A stretch of DNA of 64,000 nucleotides from contig OX235272.1 of assembly GCA_944472155.2 (NCBI GenBank), positions 105,530,020 through 105,594,019 of the forward strand, read 5' to 3'. A model generated the notes under the pieces. It made no database searches, was not told where the DNA came from, and worked only from the letters and a program-made list of their open reading frames with translations. This DNA comes from Trichobilharzia szidati (Eukaryota > Platyhelminthes > Trematoda > Strigeidida > Schistosomatidae). Positions 42,623 to 53,984 of this stretch are shown in pieces (the first letter of the stretch is position 1; every line of letters begins with the position of its first letter). The position numbers and the translations under genes are program-made.

Positions 42623-42812
42623 GTGCGTTGGTGGCACAGTGGTTAGGACTCTCGCCGACCATGCACATGGTCCGGGGTTCGATCCCCTGCCGACGCACAC
42701 CCGATATCTATGGTCGGCCTGTGAAATTTGGGCTACCGATATCCATGCTGAAAATTCCATACTTGTACTGAAAATACGGTGTGGCATCAAGCTGTAGTCA
42801 AAAATAAAAAAC
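42623..42812 (+). mobile_element. tRNA-derived SINE with CR1-like tail
   Basis: Head GTGCGTTGGTGGCACAGTGG, body GGGGTTCGATCCCCTG. The head folds as a tRNA-like cloverleaf, with GCGTTGG pairing CCGACGC at its 3' end. Tail CATGCTGAAAATTCCATACT...TGTGGCATCAAGCTGTAG. Confidence 0.8.
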
Positions 42813-42877
42813 TTCTTCAGGGAAATTAATTGAAATTAACATAACAGAGGTTTATATATATATATATATATAAGGAA

Positions 42878-43052
42878 CATGTCTTGTTTTTGAAACTTTG
42901 TCCAATCATGAGTCATGAAACAGGCATCAACATGGATAATAATTAAAATTGTATGTTTAATATATAATAAAAAGACATCTCTTGTTTTTAAATTCTTTGT
43001 CCAAACATATGAAACAGGTATCAACAGGTATAATAAACAAAAAAAATTGTAT
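42878..43052. repeat. Tandem duplication, unit about 85 bp
   Basis: Two copies of TCTTGTTTTTGAAACTTTGTCCA-like sequence followed by GAAACAGG.ATCAACA.G and AAAATTGTATG. Lies between the two hairpin arms. Confidence 0.7.
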
Positions 43053-43225
43053 GAACTGTGATCGAAATTTGACCTGAAGAATTTCGGACCAGATTGCCGA
43101 ACGAAACGTTGGAATAAATCATTTCAATTTCACTGAGATTTTACATATATTTATTTTTTTTACAAATGTCTACTTCTCACTCGGCGCTCAATTATTATTT
43201 TGCAACTATCCGGTCAAATCTTGAT

Positions 43226-43549
43226 CACAGTTCATATGAAAGAATGCATACACAGGTCATTGAAATAGGCGTTATAAATGACTAATCAATTAGTTATCTG
43301 TTACATGAGACAACTCTGATTGGACCATTTTCCAGACAAGCTGTCGATCCACATATCAAATTGCTTCTAATTCGTGTTTACTATCCCCTAAGCACTGAAG
43401 TAAATGCAGTTTCTCATTAATATATTCACTAGTTGAGATATGCATTTGTCCTTGTAAGGAATTCCCTTCCGTAATCATAAAATTTAAGTTTTGAAAAGTC
43501 TTGCAGATTTCTTGACATAAGTATAAAACTTAGGCACTATGGTAGAGTA
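43226..43549. other. Unassigned sequence
   Basis: Nothing identified. Confidence 0.3.
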
Positions 43550-43815
43550 TAACTCCATTATGGATAAAATTATACTCTATTTTGATAAAATCACATAGTG
43601 CAGTGTAATACAGACCTATTTACTACTGATGACCACACGTTTCGAGCACAATTCATTACTACTCATAATCATATCAAGGCACTATTCACACAACTCACTT
43701 GCTTGCTTCGTCACATGAGTAGCAATTGATGATCAGACATTTGAGTAAAATCAATATAAGATGATAAAGTACATTCGGAAATAATAATATGAGCGCTATC
43801 AATCAAATACAATCA
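43550..43815 (+). repeat. Unclassified repeat family X, copy 1
   Basis: GGATAAAATT...TTTTGATAAAATCACATAGTG, then ACTGATGACCACACGTTTCG, CATATCAAGGCACTATTCAC and TAAAGTACATTCGGAAA. The same order is found in reverse at 49650-50335. Confidence 0.6.
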
Positions 43816-44689
43816 GATGGGAAATAAGACGACTGTTTTTATAGTCAAAATAAGTAACCTGTTAGAATGCTATAATGTATCTGAATTGAACGATTATGTA
43901 GTTGAGTGTGAAGTGTATCCCTAAAGTTACATTCTGACATTTCCCTCTAAAAAATGGATTCACAAATATTTTGGTTAGGAACACAAATAAGTTTGTTGAA
44001 CCACGCCCTATCTGATGTTTCTGAAAAACATAGAAATGACCTATTGGAATTCCTCGTAATTTCTCATGTCAGTGAAATCAGCTTATCTGGCGACATAAGA
44101 GTCTACAGGGGACTATGTTTCTAGTCCAGTAGTAGTAATAAAATTAAGCGGAATTTTACCACCCTGAGCATTCTTAGACAATCACTGTGCATTAAAGCAC
44201 TCAAGGGAACTTCTCAAGGTTGCTTAATTCCTTTGCGATGCCTGAGTGCAGAACTTATTTGTAATTCTAATCCTCTACTTTACAATACCAGTTTACTAAA
44301 CAGTAACACGAGGAGAAAGGGAATTCCCATTCAGCAGAATTATTTATATTATGTTTATATATACTAAACAGTATCAAAACAGTATTTGAAATAGTCACAG
44401 GAGCCACAACAGCTCGCGCGACAAGCACTTGTGGCTGGCTGCACCCGGCCTAGCTGCAGCGGTTCTCAGAGTTGTGCCTGTAATAAGAACTTACGGCCGG
44501 CCACTGGTTCTTCAGGGTATGTTGAGATGTAAAGTTTTCAGAATTGACCTTGTCTAACTGCCTTCCGCAGGACGGAGAGGCAGCATACATAGCTTGGTGG
44601 CCTTCCGAGGGAAAAATCTAACCGCTTTCACATCCCTATTCACTAGGAGTACAACTTCTCCTACAGACCCACACCATATATATATATAT
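43816..44689. other. Unassigned; GC-richer block at 44400-44660
   Basis: No family recognised. Confidence 0.3.
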
Positions 44690-44955
44690 ATAATAGTGTG
44701 GCGTACGCTACTGATAAGATTTGTTAGTAGTGTGTAAAGGGACGTTCATCGGCATGAAAATATCAAACAGCAGAGAGAGAGATTTGACCTGAAAGACAGC
44801 AAATGATTCAGCGTTGCGACAAAACATTGTAGACACGAAAAGAAGACAAAGAAACACAATACGAAGGGCAGAAGTGGGACAACACAGAATATCTATGCAA
44901 ATGACGAATTTTAGATAATATGTACATAATTTTACTTTATACCTAATATACCTGA
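44690..44955 (+). mobile_element. Solo LTR, family A
   Basis: Plus strand GCTACTGATAAGATTTGTTA, TGTGTAAAGGGACG, AAAGAAACACAATACGAAGG. Diverged from 41278-41541 and in the opposite orientation. Confidence 0.6.
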
Positions 44956-45589
44956 TTCCCAATAAACTTCCAAAAGGATTTTTATAAGAGAAGGAATATA
45001 GACAGAAAATAATAGTAACATAATGTAACTACCATGCTCTATTCCCTTAAAAGTCTGATTCTCCTCAGTTTGTTTCCATTAATATAGAATAAGCAATTAA
45101 TTGTCGAAGGTGAAGTGAATGAAGTCCAGTTAATTCCAAGAACTTCTTCGATTTCCTACACTTCTGACATGCTGAGTTAAAAGAGAATCTCAGTCCATGT
45201 ATTACTTCTACGTCTAGACAAAGTGTTGGAAAATGTGTCAGATGAAATCTCCCTGTGGAATGTCTCCCAAAGGAGATCGGCATCCTACTTCTGTCCCGAA
45301 AAGGAACTCACATGAAGGGCCAAAAAAGTTCTCTAACAGGATTAAATAAATACCATTCAAATTCGTGATCGTCGAGTACACAAGATGCAGTTATATGATA
45401 ACAATTCTATACATTTTCCAAACCCCACTCCACATGTACTTCTCCTCCGTCCACTACATGACAGTCAGTAAGCAAAATCAGAAAAATAATTACATCATTC
45501 TAAATCCAAAGTGCATTACGGGGTCGGTAATGCACCTTATTGTCTAGCAAGGATATGTGCCAAGCTAACTAGACATTGTGCAATAGTAT
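44956..45589. other. Unassigned sequence
   Basis: No recognisable genes or repeats. Confidence 0.3.
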
Positions 45590-45690
45590 TCGAGTGTAAC
45601 CAGTCGACGTAGACAGTGAAGTTCCTCACCCAATGTTTAACGATAATGAAGCCGTAGGCTAATACTTTCTGAGAATTACTAATCGTTACA
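45590..45690 (-). mobile_element. LTR family B fragment
   Basis: GTAACCAGTCGACGTAGACA, CCAATGTTTAACGATAATGA and the closing AATTACTAATCGTTAC resemble the U3 side of the family B LTR. Diverged. Confidence 0.45.
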
Positions 45691-46124
45691 AACTGAACCA
45701 AATTATGCTTTATGCGGTGGTAACTACTTGTCGAGATCTGTTTTTTTGGATGATCGACTTAAATGAACAGCAATTTTACATGAAAAAATATCAAGACATT
45801 CTCCTCAGCGCATCGGTAACAAGAGGCTGAAGCAGAAAACTCACAGAGGCATCATCTTATGGGAACAATAAATATTCGGATCACAAAGTGTGATCAGCTT
45901 GAAAATAAAAATGAAACTGAAGGAATCAGGCATTAGGGGGTAACATTAGACAGAAAAGAAGTTGGAAATTCACGTCGGAAATCAACACATTCAGGAGGAA
46001 AGTGAAGACCAAACGAGAATTTACAGTTATGTCTTTAGGAGAGAGAAGAGATGTTGACGTTTACGCAAATGTACTCTGAATACTAACACAAGTTCTTATC
46101 ATCTAACTCCGTTAGTATTTTTTC

Positions 46125-46290
46125 TAATTAGAATAAAGACAAATCCGAACACCATATTGCTCACGTAAAATACGAGATATATTTTGGGATAAGAATTATA
46201 ATGTGATGATGATTGCTTTTTCACTGACAGTTTGTCGTTTCATTTCATTGATTGTGTGAGGGATGACATACTGTCCTAGATCACAGATCG
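46125..46290 (-). mobile_element. LTR family B fragment
   Basis: AATAAAGACAAATCCGAACACC, ATACGAGATATATTTTGGGA and TGTGATGATGATTGCTT match the R/U5 side of family B LTRs. Confidence 0.5.
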
Positions 46291-47033
46291 AGGCAGGTGG
46301 TTGTCTTAAGGGACTTTTATGGTGTGACCGAGTGTAAATATGGCTAATGAGATATAACGGACGATGACAGAACGACTGGTGTTGCTTAGTTGTTAAATAT
46401 CCCTGACCCGAAAAGAGAATTTAGAAGACCCACACGTTGACGAAGGATACGCGTATTATTCCATAAAAGGAAATTAACTGTCGCACAAGAATGTGAGTGG
46501 AAAAGTAGGAAGAGTCTCAATTAATTGTTCACTACAAGAGTATATAGAAAATAACTAACACACATGAACTAATAAGACAGATAGGAAGTTTTTATTACCA
46601 CCAACTGGATTCTGACTGGTTGCAATGTTATGTGACAAAGGTCATGCATTGTTACTTAGTTAATAGGCAGACAAGATAGACTGTGAGTCTTATGGACTAA
46701 CGGTCAACAGACATATAGCAAAATATATCAGACTGTCCAAAAACAAAGCAGACATCATGTGACGACATATGAGGGATCACTTGAAGTCTAATCCGCAAGG
46801 TAGTGGAGCTGCATCAGGAGCTACGTTCCCATGGTTGCCGGTAACCAGTACAGGTTTATATGCTATTTGATCCAATTGGATTCTGTACCCCATGTATCCC
46901 ATGGTAACTGCTATCCGAACAACCTTCCTGACATGGTAAGACCTGCAACAGCGTGAGTCCCAGGCAGTTTAGCTTGTTGGGTCACTGCAGTATTCAAGGT
47001 CGACCAACGCGATAAGGTAACAACTGTCAGCCG
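46291..47033. other. Unassigned sequence
   Basis: No recognisable content. Confidence 0.3.
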
Positions 47034-47228
47034 GGGATGATTGCTTGCTTAGGTTATTAAGGATTGTGCACGAACAATCAAACGTGACACGATAGTTTAC
47101 TCAAAGGTATAGATGCTTGGTGGTAAACCTTCAGCTTAACGAGTTGACTTAAACAGTGAAGGTCAGCGTTCAATGCTGGGTGAAGAATGGTATAACCTAA
47201 TAAATCTCGGCGGATAGTTTACCCCCAC
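47034..47228 (-). mobile_element. LTR family B fragment
   Basis: GATTGTGCACGAACAATCAA, CGTGACACGATAG, CTTCAGCTTAACGAGTTGAC, TTAAACAGTGAAGGTCAGCG and GGATAGTTTACCCCCACA cover the U3 half of the family B LTR. Confidence 0.65.
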
Positions 47229-47689
47229 ATGTCTAATAAAGCCAAGAAATATATTAAAAAATACTTCACAAAAAGAAGCAGATAAAAATGAAGTAGAACA
47301 AAAGAAAGAGGAAAAACAACACAAAACAAACAGCGGTAAAAATTATCCAAATAAATTACCTGGAAAAATAGGGAAAAAGAGAAAGTGAGATGAAAATTCG
47401 TTGTGCAAACTGACTCAGTTTGTTGTAGTATGCAATTCTACATCAATTTGTTCATTAGATATAAATAGAAAAAAAATCACCATTTAGACATTTGGAAAGC
47501 AGAAGGATGGACCAAAGACACATTTACTTTATAATTCGGTCTTCACCACTGCCTCTACTTTAATGCAGTAATTTATGTGATATGATTTCTGTCATTTTCG
47601 TTTGCTATAAAATCCAGGTTCGTTAGATTTCGCTTGACACTAATCTTGCCTGTTGATTTGTCTTGATTTGACTAATTTAGGTACTTTCC

Positions 47690-48945
47690 AAGAATTGGTT
47701 TGTAGGCATTAGATTTGTTCTTCAAGTTTGACCACGGATTGATATTATTCAGCGAAACACTGAAAACCATCAGGAAGTACTGGTGGTCAAGCTAAAATTA
47801 CGAATCCGTAGAAGGTAGAATTCATGGGCCATTGAGCCCCTCGCAGTGGTTGGATGGTCTACGAGCTCGCCTTGTAACTGGAAGATCTTCCCGCCTTCCA
47901 ACCGCTGTGGCGGGTGCGTACTGCCGGTGATTCCCTAACTAGGCTGACAAAACAGACTCTGTCCAGTACTCGAGTGCTGGTTTTCAATGCTTCTCTAACT
48001 GATATCAATCGTGGTCGAACTTGAAAAGTTTCATTACTGTGGAATTGATTTAATTATCTAGTGTGTTTGGATATACTTTGTCGTGAACCGTTGATAATCA
48101 GAAGTATTCATCAGAAGAAATTTACATTTCTTAATGTGGACTGTTATCTAAAAGAACTGTTGAGTGCCTTTCACTGAAACCTCGTAAAATAAAGTTGTTC
48201 TTACTAAAAAACAATCACTGTTGACGATGTTGTCTAAAGCGGTCATGACATAAAATAATGCATCACAGAAATAAATTAAGGAAGGAAGATGAGTAGAAAT
48301 TGAGGAAAATAGAAGCATATTCCATATTGCAAAGAAATACTGTAGTGAAATTATAAATAAACACTATCTACTGGATACAACCATTTTTCAATGATTGGAT
48401 CTACATACAAACTAGACACAAAATGATCCAGAAATTCGGCCTGTTAGCATAAGACATAATATCCCTCTCATGCCGAGGGAGTAGGTGGATATTTGAAGTA
48501 GGAATTTATGAGACATTTGGAAGACAAAAGAAAACTTGAGCAAAGAATAAATATACTTTCCGATAATTTCCTCTTTCCGCTCTACAATTATATACATTTA
48601 TATACTTATATACACAGAATATTCTAGAACAATCATCATTAACAATATTGATGATTTCGCCTAAATACTATCGATTTAATAAGATCCCAAGGGAATTAAC
48701 ACAGTTCAAGAAGCATGCATAAGTTATCACAATGATAAGCATAAAAATTTAATACTCCACCGAATAAAATATCGAATAAAATTAAGAAGGAAATCTCCAC
48801 AACATAGTGAGGATCATCAAAACCTTGACAGCCGGTTAGCGGAGTAAGGAAGGTGTCTGAACCAACTTCTTTTGGATACATACATTAGACTTCCTAATGT
48901 GGATTCCAACAGCCAGCATTAGCAATATGTAATAGACAAACTATT
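47690..48945 (-). mobile_element. Penelope-like element 3' end, left arm of inverted pair (outer part)
   Basis: Reverse complement of 52085-53290. It includes the stretch coding the translated match FLTPLTGCQGFDD...FLILFDILFGGVLNFYAYH (48696-48881) and, at its far end (47697-48035), a pair of hammerhead-bearing repeat fragments with the core read as CCGGTGA. Separated from the inner part of the arm by an insertion at about 48960-50335. Confidence 0.75.
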
Positions 48946-49420
48946 GATATAAGGATAAAACTTGGACAGTGTGGTAAAGTTTAATTCCATTGTGGATAAA
49001 ATTTTATTTTGATAAAATTACATAGAACGTAAGAATTTAGATAAGGTAAAAATAATGGATCCCATGAATATAAGTAATTTAAAAAAAAGCACTCAGTACC
49101 GCATTGCACTGCATGCATTAACACATAACCACAAAATAGGGTGCGACAGATTCAAAATTCTAAAATGTAATATAGGTAGGTGGAGAGAGAGGTTGATTAT
49201 TCAATCCTGGTTCATCGAGTCCACACCCAACACATGCAATGCAAATACCAGAAATATAGAAGACATTATTCCCACGAGTCAAATCAGAGGATAATAAATG
49301 GTGTTAAAATGTATTCATTTCACATATATTATAACATTCCAATAAGTTATTTATTTATTTTACTATAAAAACACCTTATTTCCCAACTGATTGTATTTTA
49401 TTGATAACACTAATAATATT

Positions 49421-49640
49421 CATTATAAATTATTTAAATTAATCCCAGCGTGTTAAGAAAATCAAAACAAGATCTGTTTTCTGAACGTTTCGCTGTGTAA
49501 GCCACAGCTTCTTCAGCAGATTTATATTTATTCATAAATCTGCTGAAGAAGCTGTGGCTTACGCAGCGAAACGTTCAGAAAACAGATCTTGTTTTGATTT
49601 TCTTAACACGCTGGGATTAATTTAAATAATTTATAATGAA
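49421..49640. repeat. Near-perfect hairpin with a hammerhead-like core in each arm
   Basis: Arms of about 105 bp separated by roughly 10 bp (around 49526-49535). Each arm, read outward from the centre, contains CTGAAGA, a helix GCTG/CAGC and GAAAC followed by GTTCAG. On the plus strand these lie at 49543-49549, 49551-49554/49564-49567 and 49568-49571. On the minus strand they are at 49516-49510 and 49491-49488. Stem I could form from ATCTG and CAGAT. Confidence 0.8.
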
Positions 49641-49861
49641 TCAATCTGACTCGGCGCTCAAATTATTTCAGGAAGTTCGTAACACCTACGGCCTGGAAAC
49701 CTATAAACTAATAATATTCTTTCCGAATGTACATTATCTTATCTAATTGATTTTATTCATCAAATGTCTAATCATCAATTTTTATTCAGGTATATAAATG
49801 ATGAAGCAAGAAAGTGAGTTGTGTGAGTATTGCCTTGATATGAGATTATAAGCAGTAATGA

Positions 49862-50035
49862 AACCTAGGTCCAAGGCTTCCTGTCGATTGCCTCCAACCA
49901 TCTAATATAATCAAATCAATGTGCACCGTGGTGGCGAGCTACCTAGAATGGTGGCCACATTACAAACCTGACTGATAGAATTCAGTTTGCACCAAAGAGA
50001 AGACTAGAAACATCACACTAGTTACTAGTGTCAAG
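49862..50035 (-). mobile_element. SINE fragment related to 1795-2000 plus half palindrome
   Basis: AAACCTAGGTCCAAGGCTTC and ATTGCCTCCAACCATCTAAT match the SINE tail near 1930-1985. CTGATAGAATTCAGTTTGCA and CACTAGTTACTAGTG match the right arm of the palindrome at 1581-1760. Orientation is given tentatively. Confidence 0.5.
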
Positions 50036-50109
50036 TCAAAGTAATGAACTGTGCTTGAAACGTGGTCATCAGTAAATATTTTGATTTGATTTGATTTTTG
50101 ATTTTGATT

Positions 50110-50285
50110 TACAGCTTGATTCCACACCGTATTTTCAGTACAAGTATGGAATTTTCAGCATGGATATCGGTAGCCTAAATTCAGGCCGACCATAGATATT
50201 GGGTTTGCGCCGGCAGGGGATCGAACCCCGGACCATGTACATGGTCGGCGAGAGTCCTAACCACTGTGCCACCGACACTGTCTAA
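50110..50285 (-). mobile_element. tRNA-derived SINE with CR1-like tail
   Basis: Minus strand: TCGGTGGCACAGTGGTTAGG, GGGGTTCGATCCCCTGCCGG, then the tail TGAAAATTCCATACTTGTAC and GTGTGGAATCAAGCTGTAA. Inserted within family X sequence. Confidence 0.8.
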
Positions 50286-50329
50286 CACTACACTGTGTGA
50301 TTTTATCAAAATAAAATTTTATCCATAAT

Positions 50330-50540
50330 AGACGAATTGTTAAGGTAAAATTTAGCTCAGTCGGTTGATATACGGTAGATGAATTTGAAAGCAGCATTGT
50401 TTGCATCAATCTCCTGTTCTGTATCCACTAGATATGACAGTATAGAACTATGAGTGGACTATGTTTCTCCCTTACTTAACCAACGACCGTGCAGGATATT
50501 GTTCGGAAATCCCACGAGAGACATGCCTAATTATAGGGCG

Positions 50541-50572
<32 letters not shown>

Positions 50573-50620
50573 GAGCCGGAAGTGAAAATTATCGAAAAGA
50601 ATACTCTTTGCTCAAACTTT
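50330..50620 (-). mobile_element. Penelope-like element, left arm of inverted pair (inner part)
   Basis: Minus-strand reading: a CACTGTCCAG-type EHCPA region, then IDANNAAFKFIYRIST. Reverse complement of 51800-52080, including the TA repeat and the GTAGAGCCGGAAGTGAAAAT motif. Confidence 0.65.
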
Positions 50621-51799
50621 CTTTTGTTTTCTAAATAGCTGGATGAATATTTCCGCCACATAGAAATCTATCAGTCCCCGTGGCTAAGCTCACTCTCGCT
50701 TGCCACACAATACAAACAATAATGCCTAAATAATTACTCCTTAATAATAGAAACAAACCTATCGATTACATGTAATGATTTTGTATGTAACAGACACAAT
50801 GGTTAATATTTCAGCCATTGACTGAAGCTGTGAACTGAAATTAGAAGAGTTAGGATATGATAAGATGTCATTCATAATAATAAGTTTATAGATCTTCTGC
50901 ATAATGATGAAGTTTCATTTATAAGCAGAATGGTAATATTTATTCCTATGGATGCTGCAATCAATTTGAATCATCTGTCGAACTATAGCGCATTAATAAT
51001 AAATTGAAAATAGAAACAACCTTTTATATTGACCCATGAAGCAATTCAATTCTCAAAAGAATGGATACTGAACAAAGAATACTCTTTCCAATAACCCCTT
51101 TATCATCAGGCTCTACAGTTATATATATATTATAGTAGTGAATGAATGAATTAGTGTTATGAACAACATTAATGTTGTTTAAATAACATCGAATCAATAA
51201 TAATATTGATGGATTACAGCTGAATAGCATCAACATAACAATAAGCTGAATGTCAGAAAAATTAGGAAAGATAATATTACAAATTCTTGAATTTATAGTC
51301 TCTACTGACGACTGGCCAGGGCAGTAGTAGTGGCTGGCTAGACTTGCTTCTTTTGAACACAGAGCACTGGTTGTTTGAGGTGAATTGCAATAGCCTCCGC
51401 TGTTTGGAGCATGCGGTACCTCGATGTTTTTGGCAATTTATTTGGCACCTGGTAGATAATAGAGAAGGATTCTTGAACGCTGGCTGGCTTTGTGGCCGGT
51501 TCGCACCAGATGGTCCAATATCGAACTGTCAATGGTTTTAACTAAACCTTTACTTAGCCGTAGTTGGAGATGTTCTCGAGCACGATTAACTAATTAATAA
51601 TTAGTATTCTGTGAAAAGATACTGAACAAGTTGAGTTATTCCATATTAATTTGTTGATTAGATATATCACACAATGGAAAGACAGTATTATTATTATTTA
51701 CTGGAACACAATTTATTTTATTGTTCATAATCATTTCATCAATTATAATCACACAACTTGGAAACTTGCGTTTTATAGTTTTATTCTTTCGTAATTGTC
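50621..51799 (-). mobile_element. Spacer of the inverted pair, with another PLE fragment
   Basis: At 51330-51545 the minus strand encodes SFSIIYQVPNKLPKTSRYRM, LQTAEAIAIHLKQPVLCVQK, the C-terminal end of the PLE endonuclease. At 51050-51120 the AAAGAATACTCTTT...GGCTCTACAG motif of the PLE tail appears. The remainder (50621-51000) is unassigned. Confidence 0.6.
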
Positions 51800-53290
51800 A
51801 TCTTTTTTGAGCAAAGGATGTTCTTTTCTATAATTTCCACTTCCGGCTCTACAATTATATATATATATATATATAAATACGCCCTATAATTAGGCGTGTC
51901 TCTCGTGGGATTTCCAAACACCATCCTGCATGGTGGTTAGTTAAGTAAGAGACAAACAAAGTCGACTCATATCTCTATACTGTCTCATCTCGTGGATAAA
52001 GAATACAGAATTGATGTGAACAAGGCTGCTTTCAAAGTTATCTATCATAAACCAACCAACGAAGCTTAATTTAGCCTCAACAGTGTTCGTCTGTGACATA
52101 TTGCTAATGCTGGCTGTTGGATTCTACATTAACAAGTCTAATTTGTGTATCGAAAACCTGAAATTCGTTCAAACGCTTTCCTTACCTCGCTAACCGGCCG
52201 TCAAGGTTTCAATGATCTTCAGTTTGTTGTAGAGATTTCCTGCTTAATTTTATTTGATATTCTATTTAGTGGAGTATTACACTTTTACGCTTATTATTAT
52301 GATAACTTATGCATGTTTCTTGAACTGTGGTAATTCCATTGTGATCTCACTTAACAAATCGATAGTATTTGGACGAAAAACACCAACATTGTTAATGACG
52401 ATTATTCCAGAATATTCTGTGTATATAAATATATAAATGTATTAAATTGTAGAGCGGAAAGAGGAAATTATCGGAAAGTATATTTATTCTTTGCTCAAGT
52501 TTTCTTTTGTCTTCCAGATGTCTGATAGATTCCTACTTCCATTATTCACCTACTTCCTCGACATGAGAGGGATATTATGTCTTATGCTAACAAGCCGAAT
52601 TTCTGGATCATTTTGTGTCTAGTTTGTATGTAGATGCGATCTCTTCAAAGTAGTTGTATCCAGGGGAGAGTGTTTATTTATAATTTCAACATAGTATGTC
52701 TTTGCAAAATGGAATATGCTTCTATTTTCCTCAGTTTCCATTCATCTTCCCTTTTTAATTTATTTCTGTGATGCATTATTTTATGTCATAGCCGTTTTAG
52801 ACAACATTCCCGAAAGTGATATATTAGAATGAACAACTTTATTCTACGAGGTGTCAATGAAGAACACTTGTGGTTAATAGTCCACATTAAGAAATCTGAA
52901 TTTCTGCTGAAGAATACTTGTGACTGTCAGCGGTTCACGAAAAGTTTATCCAAACACACGAGATAATTAAATTAAATCAAGGGTAGTGAAATATTTCAAT
53001 TTTGACCATGGACTGATATTAGTTAGAGAACTATTGAAATCCAGCCCTGGGGTACTGGACATCTGCTGTTTTGTCAGCCCAGTTTGCGACTCATCAGCAG
53101 TACGCACCCCACAAGGATTGGAAGGCTGGAGGATCTTCCAGTTACAAGGCGAGCTAGTAGATCATCAAACCGGTGAGTCCCGCCTCAATGACTCATGAAT
53201 TCTATCTTTCAGCAACCACCAGTACTTCCTGATGCTTTTCAATGGTTCTCTGAATGATGTCAATCCGTAATGAAACTCGAAAATCAAATC
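51800..53290 (+). mobile_element. Penelope-like element 3' end, right arm of inverted pair
   Basis: Continuous copy: TTTGAGCAAAGGATG...CCACTTCCGGCTCTACA at the left edge, endonuclease end with AAFKVIYHKPTNEA (about 52030-52070), tail with LTSLTGRQGFNDLQFVVEIS in translation, then TATTCTGTGTATATAAATAT and GTAGAGCGGAAAGAGGAAAT. It closes with a hammerhead-bearing repeat at about 53000-53290, whose core is CTGATGA with AAAA for GAAA on the minus strand. Confidence 0.75.
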
Positions 53291-53716
53291 AATTCCCTAG
53301 AAGTCAACTTTTGAAGAGTAATCAAACAAAGACGTCACCAGACAAGATGAATGTCAAATAAAATCTGACGAAACTGGATTTTATGGCAAAGAGAAATTAC
53401 ACATAGCAGATATTCCTCTTCCAATATTTTTTACGCTTCAAAAAACTCAAATGCACAATTTACCCAATGTACCTGTGAGGAGAATGAAATACCTAACGGG
53501 TACAAGTAATTCATCTGTCTAATCTCCAGCATAGCTCCTTGAGGAATTCGGAAACTTTCAAGTGGATAGAAAAATGAATTCATCATGTCATTTGGTACTG
53601 TGGGGTTAACCGGCGAAGGAAAAATTGAAAGAACTAGTAGCGGTGAAACAGTTCCGGATGGAGACTTGTTAAAGGAATGTTTATTTTAAAATCAGTATCT
53701 CCATAGGGCTAAATTA
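53291..53716. other. Unassigned sequence
   Basis: No recognisable content. Confidence 0.3.
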
Positions 53717-53970
53717 TATTTATATCGAGGGCCAAATTATGTTCACCTCTACTTCAACACACCATTTTCACAGATGTTCCGTGTTGTGCTGCTTCTACAC
53801 TTCCTTCATATTGTGTTTCTTTGTGTTCCTTTCACGTCTCCTATGTATCTCCACAACACTATTGTATCATTTGTCATCTCTGAAACCAAATCTGTCTGCG
53901 TGCTATTTGATGTCTTTATGTGCTGATGAACATGTTTCCATATACTACTGATAAATCTTATCAGTAGCAT
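53717..53970 (-). mobile_element. Solo LTR, family A
   Basis: Minus strand opens ATGCTACTGATAAGATTTAT and has TATATGGAAAC and AAAGGAACACAAAGAAACAC. It directly adjoins an oppositely oriented family B LTR. Confidence 0.65.
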
Positions 53971-53984
53971 TCACCAAAGCGGTC

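Larger units (their letters stand above)
42543..43225. repeat. Inverted repeat with hammerhead-like core, split by a SINE
   Basis: Arms 42543-42602 and 43082-43143 are reverse complements (AAATCTCAGCGAGATTGAAA against TTTCAATTTCACTGAGATTT). On the plus strand of the right arm a motif reads CTGAAGA (43074-43080), stem TTCGG/CCGAA (43083-43087 and 43097-43101) and GAAA (43103-43106). The left arm, read in reverse, has AAAA at the GAAA position. The following CTCACTCGGCGCTCAATTAT is shared with 49646-49670. The original spacer is now filled by a SINE and a local duplication. Confidence 0.6.
48960..50340. mobile_element. 1.38-kb insertion bounded by short inverted repeats
   Basis: GGATAAAATTTTATTTTGAT at about 48998-49017 and ATCAAAATAAAATTTTATCC at about 50304-50323 are exact complements, extended by imperfect flanks. 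The insertion interrupts the PLE arm that is continuous at 51800-53290. Inside lie the 49421-49640 hairpin, family X repeat sequence and two SINE pieces. Confidence 0.6.

Noticed and set aside
43610..43660. CTGATGACCACACGTTTCGAGC as a hammerhead core
   Set aside because: GAAA lies on the opposite strand from CTGATGA, so the two cannot form one catalytic core.
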